Under the pieces are notes generated by a model. It was not told the origin of the DNA and searched no databases. It saw nothing but the letters and a program-made list of their open reading frames with translations. Both the position numbers and the translations under genes were made by a program. Positions 12,642-18,894 of a DNA stretch of 18,894 nucleotides are shown piece after piece. Every line of letters starts with the position of its first letter. Positions within the stretch are counted from its first letter, which is position 1. Source of the DNA: Korobacter sp036501185 (GTDB lineage Bacteria; Acidobacteriota; Terriglobia; Terriglobales; Acidobacteriaceae). The stretch covers positions 1-18,894 of the forward strand of contig DASYAU010000042.1 in assembly GCA_036501185.1 (NCBI GenBank), given 5' to 3'.

Positions 12642-13469
12642 ATGTCGAGCGAAAAATCCAAGTCCACGAACGGTAGTACTCCAACCGCTATGCCGGAGCA
12701 TGGCCGCGACGTTATCCGCGTCATCATTGCTGATTCCGAGGCCATTTTCCGCGTCGGTATTCGCAAGATCTTCGCCTTGGAGGACGATATCCGCGTTGTC
12801 TCGCAAGCCGAGAACCTGGCGCAGACCGCCGCCGCCGTCCAGAAGTTTCCCACCGACGTGCTTCTCTTCGAAATCACCCTCTCGAATAACGCCGGCGAAG
12901 CCATCTCTGAAATCGTTGAAAAGTCGCCAAAAACCAAGGTCATCGTTGTCGGCAACGAGATCGGCGAGCAGCATACCTGTGATCTCCTACGTCGCGGCGT
13001 TACCGGTATCCTCTCGCGTTCCGTATCGCCTGACCTGCTGGTGCGCTGCATTCGCAAAGTCCACGCGGGCGAAACTTGGCTCGACAATCGCGGCGTCAAC
13101 TGGGTCATCGAGGCCTATCGCGCGCAGGCCGCTCAACTCATGGCCCCGCGCAACCAGCCACGCCTCAGCGAGAAGGAACTCCAGATTATTTCTGGCGTCA
13201 CCCAGGGCATGAAGAACAAGGACATTGCCCAGGAAATCGGCACCACCGAGCAAGTTGTGAAGAACTACCTGCGCAAGGTGTACGACAAGCTCGGCGTCTC
13301 CGACCGCCTCGAACTCGCCCTCTATTGCATGCATCACCGCCTCCTGGAAAAAGCCCGGAATGCGGTCATGAATCCTGCCGAACAAGGCAGGCCGGCTGTC
13401 GTCGCCCAGTCGATCCCGGTAGGCTCCGCGCCCGAACCCTCTAAACCGAATCCCACCAACCAGCGCTAA
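12642..13469 (+). CDS. NarL/LuxR-type response regulator with a degenerate receiver
   Basis: 275 residues. An N-terminal receiver fold (about 24-142; VIRVIIADSEAIFRVGIRKI) is joined to a LuxR-type helix-turn-helix (about 174-230; LSEKELQIISGVTQGMKNKD, then IAQEIGTTEQVVKNYLRKVY), which should bind DNA. In place of the phospho-acceptor Asp (usual LLDI) the protein has Glu77 (LLFEITL). The acidic pair DD is D31-S32. The conserved Lys of the LLKD motif is Arg126 (ILSRSVS), and the usual Thr/Ser after strand 4 is missing (IVVGNE). It is therefore unlikely to be controlled by ordinary phosphorylation and may be constitutively active or controlled by a partner such as the upstream PilZ protein. A Pro-rich C-terminal tail of about 40 residues is unusual. 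An ATG at residue 17 is an alternative start. Confidence 0.88.
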   Translation: MSSEKSKSTNGSTPTAMPEHGRDVIRVIIADSEAIFRVGIRKIFALEDDIRVVSQAENLAQTAAAVQKFPTDVLLFEITLSNNAGEAISEIVEKSPKTKVIVVGNEIGEQHTCDLLRRGVTGILSRSVSPDLLVRCIRKVHAGETWLDNRGVNWVIEAYRAQAAQLMAPRNQPRLSEKELQIISGVTQGMKNKDIAQEIGTTEQVVKNYLRKVYDKLGVSDRLELALYCMHHRLLEKARNAVMNPAEQGRPAVVAQSIPVGSAPEPSKPNPTNQR

Positions 13470-13560
13470 GGCAATCCAGCCCCGGTAGCTTCCCACCGCC
13501 ATCGCCCGGGTGTACACTCCGCTGTCGCAAATTCCTTACCCAAACTGATCGGAGATTGTG

Positions 13561-14046
13561 ATGAAAGGCGATCCCAAGGTAATTGCAGTGCTCAGCGAGG
13601 TCTTGAAGGCCGAGTTGACCGCCATCAACCAGTATTTTCTCCATGCTGAGATGTGCGAAAACTGGGGCTACGAACGTATGGCCAAGAAGGTCCGCAAGGA
13701 ATCCATCGAAGAAATGGTCCACGCGGAGAAATGCATCGAGCGCATCCTCTATCTCGATGGCACTCCCAATATGAGTGACTACTTCAAGATCAACATCGGC
13801 ACCACGCTCCACGAGCAGCTCAAAAACGACCTTGAACTCGAGTACACCGCCGTGAAGCGCCTCAACGACGGCATGCGCATCGCCGAAGACCACCACGACA
13901 ATGGCTCGCGCGACCTGCTCGAACACATCCTGCTCGACGAAGAACACCACATCGACTGGCTAGAAGGGCAGCTGCACGCCATCAACGAAATGGGAATCCA
14001 GAACTATCTCGCGCAGCAGTTGATCAACGTCGAGGAAGAGAAGTAG
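13561..14046 (+). CDS. bfr: Bacterioferritin
   Basis: 161 residues that align without gaps to E. coli Bfr through the four-helix bundle. All di-iron ferroxidase ligands are in place: E18, Y25 (in NQYFLHAEM), E51, H54, E94, E127 and H130 (DEEHHIDWLE). M52, the heme ligand shared between two subunits, is also present. It stores iron as a mineral in a 24-subunit cytoplasmic shell and detoxifies iron and peroxide. The ATG at 13561 follows GGAGA by 5 bases; the GTG immediately before it is less likely to be the start. An intrinsic terminator follows the stop, so it is probably transcribed alone or last. No Bfd ferredoxin gene is adjacent. Confidence 0.96.
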   Translation: MKGDPKVIAVLSEVLKAELTAINQYFLHAEMCENWGYERMAKKVRKESIEEMVHAEKCIERILYLDGTPNMSDYFKINIGTTLHEQLKNDLELEYTAVKRLNDGMRIAEDHHDNGSRDLLEHILLDEEHHIDWLEGQLHAINEMGIQNYLAQQLINVEEEK

Positions 14047-14078
14047 CCATCCGAATACGCTACAATTGAGATAGCCCG

Positions 14079-14104
14079 CCGGCAGCCGCGCTGCCGGTGT
14101 TTTT
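14079..14104 (+). terminator. Intrinsic terminator after bfr
   Basis: CCGGCAGC (14079-14086), 3-base loop, GCTGCCGG (14090-14097), then TGTTTTTC. The 8-bp GC-rich stem and T run lie between the bfr stop and tRNA-Ser. Confidence 0.8.
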
Positions 14105-14115
14105 CGCTTCCCAAC

Positions 14116-14205
14116 GGAGAGGTGGCCGAGTGGCTGAAGGCGCACGCTTGGAAAGCGTGTTTAGGGGAAACTCTAACGTGGGTTCGAATCCCACCCTCTC
14201 CGCCA
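14116..14205 (+). tRNA. tRNA-Ser (anticodon GGA)
   Basis: A class II tRNA of 90 bases. The acceptor stem is GGAGAGG (14116-14122) with CCTCTCC (14195-14201), the discriminator is G, and CCA is encoded at 14203-14205. The anticodon loop TTGGAAA (14148-14154) reads GGA and decodes UCC/UCU. It has a long variable arm and the T-loop GGTTCGAATCC. Confidence 0.97.
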
Positions 14206-14632
14206 TTAAGTCGCTAATATCCGAGCAGTAAATGCAATGGGCGAGAAATGCGCAGAATATGCGGCCTTTCGCGATGCTTTCCATCTGCAACCAAACCGGA
14301 GAGCTGCCCGTGCATGCCGCAGTAGGGCGGACTAACAGCGTTCTCTCTGATTGGCACTTTGGCAGTTCGGTTTCAGGCCCAATCCGCACCAGAGAAATTA
14401 AGAGACTCGCTGCTCGGCAGATGTGCTAGTGCGAACCCTTGCTCGAACGGATCGTCGATCACGCGTACTACAAGGCTATCATGCGGGGTCCACGGGCACG
14501 GCGCGAGGCGTGCATATGGAAGCAGTTGGTAATCGTCAGGCCGCTTCTTCCCTCCCTTTTTCTTTCCGCCGACGCTTCCTCATTGCCAATCCAATTCTTT
14601 TCCGGCCTCTAACGGTGGGCGCGATTGCGCTT
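14206..14632. other. Gene-free stretch between tRNA-Ser and the permease gene
   Basis: 427 bases with no open frame that resembles a protein, no clear repeat of the tRNA 3' end and no terminator with a T run. A plus-strand frame of 65 codons (14232-14429) has no recognisable features. The stretch lies directly downstream of a tRNA, a common integration site, but nothing here resembles an integrase or attachment repeat. Confidence 0.6.
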
Positions 14633-17281
14633 CTACTCGTAACGCAGTGCGACGATCGGGTCGAATCTAGTGGCGCGGAAAGCTGGGACAACGGACGCCA
14701 GCACTGCGACGATGGCCATGAGCACAGCGGCTGTCCCCAACGCCCACGGATCAGAGGGAGCAACGCCGTAAAGATAGCTGCGCAAGAGGCGCTCAAGGCC
14801 CAACGCGCCGGCCACCCCGATCAGGACACCCAAGCCGCCAAAAACGATTCCCTGCCGCAACACGAGTTGAAGAATGCTGCGGCGACTTGCACCCAGGGCG
14901 AGCCGAACCCCGAATTCCTGGCGGCGCTGCGTGACGCCATACGCGATCACGCCATAGATCCCGACCATCGCCAGCAGCAACGCCAGGCCCGCGAAGATGC
15001 TAAGCAGGGTCATATCGAATTGCCGGGTTGCGACACTGGCCGAGCGCACTTCATCCATGGCGCGGGCGTGGCCGGCCGCGATGGTTGGATCAATGGCGGA
15101 GAGTTGCTGCTGCACCGCACGCGCCAGGGTCAGCGGCTCGGCGGAAGTTCGCACCACGATGCTGGTTGGGAAATAGCTCGCGTACAGGTTTAACGCATCC
15201 GACGGCGACTGGCTTAACGGGATGTAGATCAACAGTTCGGGAGGCTGGTCGAGATAGGACTTGACGTCGCCTACTACTCCCACGACCTCGCGTTCGACAT
15301 CGAACAACTTAAGTTTCCTGCCAACCGGGTTTGCCCCCGCGAAGAGGTGGTTGGCGGCGGAGCGGCTGACCACGGCAATCGGCGGCGAACCGCCGTTATC
15401 AGACTCTGACAACGCGCGGCCCAGGACGATGGGAATGCCCATGGTTCGAAAATACTCGGGCTCAATCATGCGCGGTCCAAAGGCGACCTGCACGGTTTTG
15501 CCGTCGACGGAAACTCCAGCGTTTCCCCCACGCTCGAGTGGGAGACCGGCAGCGACAACGGATGCCGACTGCACCGCGGGCAACGCCCTCACCCGGCGCA
15601 GGACTTCAGCGTAGAGGCGGTCGCTGGTGGCCGCGGAGTTGTAGCGCGCGCCGCCGAGCCACACTTCGAGAGAAAGCACGCGGCTGGGATTGAAACCGGG
15701 ATCTGTTTTCAGTACGTGCGAAAACGTTTCAATCAACAGAGCCGCGCCGGTCAGCAACACCATGCAAAGTGCCACTTCGCCTACGGCGAGCGTTGAACGC
15801 AGGCGGCCGTGCTCTCGTCCGGTGCCGGTGCGCGCAGAGCCCTCGCGGAGTTTTTGCTGGATCTCTCCTGCCGAAGCGCGGAACGCGGGCGCCAGGCCGA
15901 AGACCATGCCGGCAAATACGGCGATGCCGAGCGTGAAGGCAAAGGCGGGGGCGTCGAGGTGGATCTCAGAGAGCCGCGGAAGATCGGATGGAGTGAGGGC
16001 GAGCAGAAAGCGCATGCCGATGCCGGCTAGCAGCAGCGCCAGCAATCCCGCAGCGAAGGACAGGAGAACGCTTTCCGTGAGCAGTTGCCGAATGAGTCGC
16101 GCGCGGGAAGCACCTAACGCCGCGCGGACCGCCAGTTCGCGGCCACGTACCTGGGCGCGCCCGAGGAGAAGGTTTGCGACATTGGCGCACGCGATCAGCA
16201 AAACGAAGCCGACCGCTCCAAACAGCGTGAGCAACATAGGTCGGACGCCGCTGGCCAGCATCTCCTGGTAAGACTGGAGGCTGAGTACCATGCCCGGGCC
16301 AAGCTCCTGCGGAAATTCCTTACGAAAGTCGGTCGTGAGATTTCGCATTTGTGAGGCGGCCTGCGGCAGCGACGTTCCGGCGCGCAGCCGGCCGAGAATG
16401 GCAATGTTCTCGCCAGAACCCACCGTTTTCCCGACCAGCGCAAGCGGCGTCCACACCTCGGTTTTGCCGGGAATGATGGGATCATCGTTCAGAAGTTCAA
16501 GTTGCCGCGGCATCACTCCAATTACCGTGTAGGGCTCCGCACCGAGGGTGATGGTCTGGCCAACAATGTTCGGATCGCCCCCAGCCTGCCGCTGCCATGT
16601 GGGGTAACTCAGAATCGCCACCCGGGAACCATTGCCCCCATTGTCTTGCGGAACGAAATCGCGTCCGAGCATCGGTTGAATTCCAAGGACGCGAAAGTAA
16701 TCCGGCGACACGGGCGCTGCTTTCACCCGAACCGTGTTGTTATGCACGCCGAGATTGAAACCGACCACCGTGTAGCCGGCCAGAGATTCGAACCCGGTGG
16801 CGTGCTCTTTGAGGAACGCGAGCTGCGAGTATGTGACATCCTGCTCGTCGCTGCCACGCGGCGAAGATTGCGTGAGCTGCACGATGTTCTGTGGCTGCGG
16901 GTAGGGTAACGGCCGAAAGACCACCCCGTAGACGATGCTGAAGATGGCCGTATTGGCGCCAATCCCAAGCGCCAGCGTGAGAACGGAAATGATGGTGAAG
17001 CCTGGATTCTTCGCGAGCACGCGGATCCCGTAGCGGACATCCTGGAGCAGGGTTTCTACGAACGGGAGACTGCGCTGCGCGTGGTAGGTTTCTTGGATGA
17101 CCTCCGCTGAGCCGAATTTGAGTAACGCCTGGCGGCGGGCTTCGTCAGGCGCCATGCCGGCACGAAGGTTTTCCTCCGTTTGCAGCGCGATATGCTCCTG
17201 AATTTCTGCACGCAATCGCGCATCGCCGCGGTCGCCGGTGAATAAGTTGGTAACCCGAACGAAGAACCCCCTCAGTTTCAT
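14633..17281 (-). CDS. Acidobacterial duplicated orphan permease (MacB/FtsX type)
   Basis: 882 residues from the ATG at 17281, which overlaps the PadR stop as ATGA. An N-terminal soluble prefix (about 15-75, ARLRAEIQEHIALQTEENLR) precedes two copies of a MacB-periplasmic-core plus FtsX permease module. The first helix is at about 93-122 (NPGFTIISVLTLALGIGANT). A central membrane block contains LIACANVANLLLGRAQVRGR and RAALGASRARLIRQL, and the C-terminal block contains MVGIYGVIAYGVTQRRQEFG and RLALGASRRSILQLV, ending in FDPIVALRYE. About eight transmembrane helices are expected. The FtsX/MacB family couples to ABC ATPases for mechanotransmission or export, but no ATPase gene is adjacent, hence orphan permease. 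Such genes with a PadR partner are strongly expanded in Acidobacteriota. The substrate is unknown. The stop at 14633 is followed by gene-free DNA. Confidence 0.93.
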   Translation of the reverse strand: MKLRGFFVRVTNLFTGDRGDARLRAEIQEHIALQTEENLRAGMAPDEARRQALLKFGSAEVIQETYHAQRSLPFVETLLQDVRYGIRVLAKNPGFTIISVLTLALGIGANTAIFSIVYGVVFRPLPYPQPQNIVQLTQSSPRGSDEQDVTYSQLAFLKEHATGFESLAGYTVVGFNLGVHNNTVRVKAAPVSPDYFRVLGIQPMLGRDFVPQDNGGNGSRVAILSYPTWQRQAGGDPNIVGQTITLGAEPYTVIGVMPRQLELLNDDPIIPGKTEVWTPLALVGKTVGSGENIAILGRLRAGTSLPQAASQMRNLTTDFRKEFPQELGPGMVLSLQSYQEMLASGVRPMLLTLFGAVGFVLLIACANVANLLLGRAQVRGRELAVRAALGASRARLIRQLLTESVLLSFAAGLLALLLAGIGMRFLLALTPSDLPRLSEIHLDAPAFAFTLGIAVFAGMVFGLAPAFRASAGEIQQKLREGSARTGTGREHGRLRSTLAVGEVALCMVLLTGAALLIETFSHVLKTDPGFNPSRVLSLEVWLGGARYNSAATSDRLYAEVLRRVRALPAVQSASVVAAGLPLERGGNAGVSVDGKTVQVAFGPRMIEPEYFRTMGIPIVLGRALSESDNGGSPPIAVVSRSAANHLFAGANPVGRKLKLFDVEREVVGVVGDVKSYLDQPPELLIYIPLSQSPSDALNLYASYFPTSIVVRTSAEPLTLARAVQQQLSAIDPTIAAGHARAMDEVRSASVATRQFDMTLLSIFAGLALLLAMVGIYGVIAYGVTQRRQEFGVRLALGASRRSILQLVLRQGIVFGGLGVLIGVAGALGLERLLRSYLYGVAPSDPWALGTAAVLMAIVAVLASVVPAFRATRFDPIVALRYE

Positions 17282-17625
17282 TTGAATTGCTCCGAATTGG
17301 CGGCGAAGAAGCGGCCGATGATTTCGGCCGTCTGCTGCCAATCGCGAGCCTCGGCCTGCAATTGTCTGCGCCCGGAGCGCGTGAGCTGGTAGAACCGGGC
17401 TTTGCGGTTGTTCTCGGAAGCGCCCCACTCGGAAGCCACGGATCCTTCTTGTTCTAGCTTGAGCAGAACCGGGTAGAGCGTGCCTTGATTGACGGCGAGT
17501 AGGTCGCCACTGATCTGCTCGATGCGGCGGGCGATGCCGTAACCGTGTAAGGGCCCGAGAACATCGAGGGTTTTTAGCACCATGAGCGCGAGAGTGCCCT
17601 GTAGAACGTCGGCCTTTTCCTTCAT
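17278..17625 (-). CDS. PadR family transcriptional regulator
   Basis: 115 residues: a winged helix-turn-helix (LQGTLALMVLKTLDVLGPLH, HGYGIARRIEQ, then QGTLYPVLLKLEQEGSV and the wing ARFYQLTRSGRRQL), followed by a C-terminal dimerisation helix (EARDWQQTAEIIGRFFA). The form matches the acidobacterial PadR subgroup that precedes duplicated orphan permeases. GGAG lies 7 bases before the ATG at 17625. Its TGA overlaps the permease ATG by 4 bp, so the two are translationally coupled. PadR proteins usually repress their own operon and release DNA on binding an effector. Repeated elements in the upstream promoter are the probable operator. Confidence 0.94.
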   Translation of the reverse strand: MKEKADVLQGTLALMVLKTLDVLGPLHGYGIARRIEQISGDLLAVNQGTLYPVLLKLEQEGSVASEWGASENNRKARFYQLTRSGRRQLQAEARDWQQTAEIIGRFFAANSEQFK

Positions 17626-17638
17626 GATCAGCTCCGTT

Positions 17639-17698
17639 GGGTTTCCAACAGGTACTGCAACGGAGGATAGCAGCTTTCCTCTGGGAAACCAACAGGTA
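17639..17698 (-). promoter_or_regulatory. PadR-permease promoter with direct-repeat operator
   Basis: Two copies of GGGnnnCCAACAGGTA (17639-17654 and 17683-17698), 44 bp start to start, or about four helical turns. Between and overlapping them, on the minus strand, lie TTGGTT (17687-17692, weak -35), a 17-bp spacer and TATCCT (17664-17669, -10). One repeat overlaps the -35 and the other the predicted start of transcription, the geometry of a repressor bound on both sides of a promoter. The likely ligand is the PadR protein encoded just downstream (inference). Confidence 0.6.
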
Positions 17699-17711
17699 TC
17701 AAGCGAGTGAG

Positions 17712-17726
17712 ACCTGAGCCCAGGTA
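17712..17726. promoter_or_regulatory. Additional CAGGTA half-site within a short palindrome
   Basis: ACCTG, four bases, CAGGT, with CAGGTATC (17721-17728) identical to bases 17693-17700. It lies upstream of the PadR promoter and may be an auxiliary operator. The match is short enough to be chance. Confidence 0.35.
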
Positions 17727-17880
17727 TCGGATGTCGAGAGAAACGATCAGTTCACTGGCATCGTAGAGCCGTCATAGCTGTCATATCGGTCTTCACCGCG
17801 GGTGGCATGATTTTGATCAAATGGTGATGTTGCCGGGAACGGCTCGCGCTGGCGCTCCTCCGCAGTGGTTCTGCCGATGG

Positions 17881-18894
17881 TTAATTGACTTGGATGTACA
17901 CCGCGGGAGAAGCGAGATGCCCGCCAACCGAATCATCTTCAACCACCACGACCCGGTGCGTGCCGCTGGACATCGGCACACTTGCTTTCATCGTGTCCAC
18001 GGTAGCGGGGGCGAAGTCGCCATACTTTTTGCCATCGATCCACAATCCATAACGAAGCACGCTGCCGTTGGCGGCTTTGCCGCTGGCTTCTACTTTCACA
18101 GGAGAGTTATAGGTACTGTCTGAGAGCGGTGAGCAAAGGTGAACGCCAGGGCTGGCCGGCGGCGCGCAGGCGGGTGCCCCGGTGTTCAGATACAGGATTA
18201 TGGCAGTGAAGCCGGTGTTGTAGTTCACCTGGAAGGTGGCAATGTCGGGCTTGCCGTCCTGGTTGAAGTCGGCGGTGACGACGGCATCGGGTTCCGCGGC
18301 CGCGGTCCAACGTTGCGACTCGACATAGTTGCCCGAGGCGTCGGGCTTCAAGAGCGCGATGCCGGGAGTGGGAGGCTTGCAGCAGTCCGGGGCCTGCGTG
18401 AAACCGACCACTGCTTCCCACTTACCGTCCTGATCGAAATCGGCCGCGCCGCCTGGGAAGACCTCGCTGAGATATCCGCCTGCGTAGGTGTTCACGCTAA
18501 AGACCTGCTTGAGAGTGAAACTTCCCCCACCATTGTTGATGAGGAACTCCATGTTGCCGGTTGTGGAATCCTCGGCCCCGAGCACGACGTCGAGTCGGCC
18601 ATCGCCGTTCACGTCCGCGGTATAGGGAAGATGATTGACGCTGCGATCGCTCTCCGTAATCTCCTTGACCGAATAGTGGCCGGCCTTGTCGCTGGTCCCG
18701 TAGTAGATCGTGCCCGCACCCGCCGAGCATCGACCGATCATCACCATGTCGACGCGGTCCGCTTGCTCGAAGTCGCCGCCCGCTCCCCGGTCAAGCCAGC
18801 AGGTCTGTGAAGGAAAATTTTTCGCGGGAAGCGGGATGTTGGACTGCGTGACGCTGCTCGAAATCGTCCCACTACCGCTCCCGAAGAAGGTTGT
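17881..18894 (-). CDS. FG-GAP/VCBS repeat protein, C-terminal part (5' end outside the window)
   Basis: 337 residues are visible. The frame stays open to the right edge (18894), so the gene starts outside the window; the ATG at 18747 lies inside a repeat and is not the start. At least four FG-GAP/VCBS blades with Asp-rich calcium loops can be seen: GDFEQADRVDMVMIG, ADVNGDGRLDVVLGAED, ADFDQDGKWEAVVGF and ADFNQDGKPDIATFQ. They form part of a beta-propeller like those of integrin-alpha-like surface proteins. The last 95 residues look like a bacterial Ig-like domain (GVHLCSPLSDSTYNSPVKVE to SPAVYIQVN). Such proteins are usually secreted or cell-surface and bind carbohydrates or proteins. The target is unknown. 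Bases 17699-17880 between this stop and the PadR operator hold no gene. Confidence 0.85.
   Translation of the reverse strand, partial: TTFFGSGSGTISSSVTQSNIPLPAKNFPSQTCWLDRGAGGDFEQADRVDMVMIGRCSAGAGTIYYGTSDKAGHYSVKEITESDRSVNHLPYTADVNGDGRLDVVLGAEDSTTGNMEFLINNGGGSFTLKQVFSVNTYAGGYLSEVFPGGAADFDQDGKWEAVVGFTQAPDCCKPPTPGIALLKPDASGNYVESQRWTAAAEPDAVVTADFNQDGKPDIATFQVNYNTGFTAIILYLNTGAPACAPPASPGVHLCSPLSDSTYNSPVKVEASGKAANGSVLRYGLWIDGKKYGDFAPATVDTMKASVPMSSGTHRVVVVEDDSVGGHLASPAVYIQVN

Noticed and set aside
14060..14389. Open frame of 109 codons antisense to tRNA-Ser containing ERVGFEPTLEFPLNTLSKRA
   Set aside because: This peptide is the well-known false translation of the complement of tRNA-Ser genes. The frame owes its length to the tRNA and is not a gene.
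1..18894. CRISPR array, toxin-antitoxin pair, retron or phage defence locus
   Set aside because: No regularly spaced repeats, reverse transcriptase, nuclease/antitoxin pair or other defence hallmark is visible. The only mobile DNA is the IS1595-like element.

Overview
The window most likely comes from an Acidobacteriota genome of the Terriglobia/Koribacter type. The clearest hints are a PadR-type regulator translationally coupled to an 882-residue orphan MacB/FtsX-type permease (the acidobacterial duplicated orphan permease architecture), a secreted FG-GAP/VCBS protein, and moderately GC-rich coding DNA. This placement rests on gene families seen by eye, not on a database comparison.

Bases 28-2312 are a complete IS1595-like insertion element with perfect 26-bp terminal inverted repeats. 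It holds a transposase gene (1235-2263, minus) broken by a single in-frame amber codon, a 326-residue secreted or membrane-anchored coiled-coil passenger protein (92-1072, minus), and a small basic open frame (1074-1238, plus) starting one base from the passenger start codon. The transposase promoter appears to be built into the inverted repeat and to give a leaderless message. The 27-29 bases left of the element repeat an internal segment of the passenger gene, so this copy abuts a fragment of another copy or of a homologue.

Bases 2318-7259 hold a G-tract, a single-domain PAS protein, and a two-gene unit reading leftward: a full-length Lhr-type helicase and, through an ATGA overlap, a 52-residue Cys-rich DUF5522-like protein. 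Divergent to it is a KdsC-like HAD phosphatase (7336-7998) with an unusual insertion. A bidirectional hairpin terminator separates that gene from a secreted TPR protein (8199-9017, minus; TTG start with a strong ribosome binding site).

Bases 9273-14205 read rightward: the tldD/tldE (pmbA) protease pair one base apart, a PilZ protein followed 15 bases later by a NarL/LuxR-type regulator with a degenerate receiver, bacterioferritin with all ferroxidase ligands and the heme Met, a terminator, and tRNA-Ser(GGA) with encoded CCA. Bases 14206-14632 show no recognisable gene.

Bases 14633-18894 read leftward: the orphan permease, its PadR regulator (ATGA overlap), a promoter flanked by repeated CCAACAGGTA elements that look like the PadR operator, and the C-terminal part of an FG-GAP protein running off the right edge.

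The best candidates for something not routinely described are the cargo arrangement and nested left flank of the IS1595-like element, the PilZ plus degenerate-receiver pair, and the PadR operator. No complete new defence or biosynthetic system is visible.
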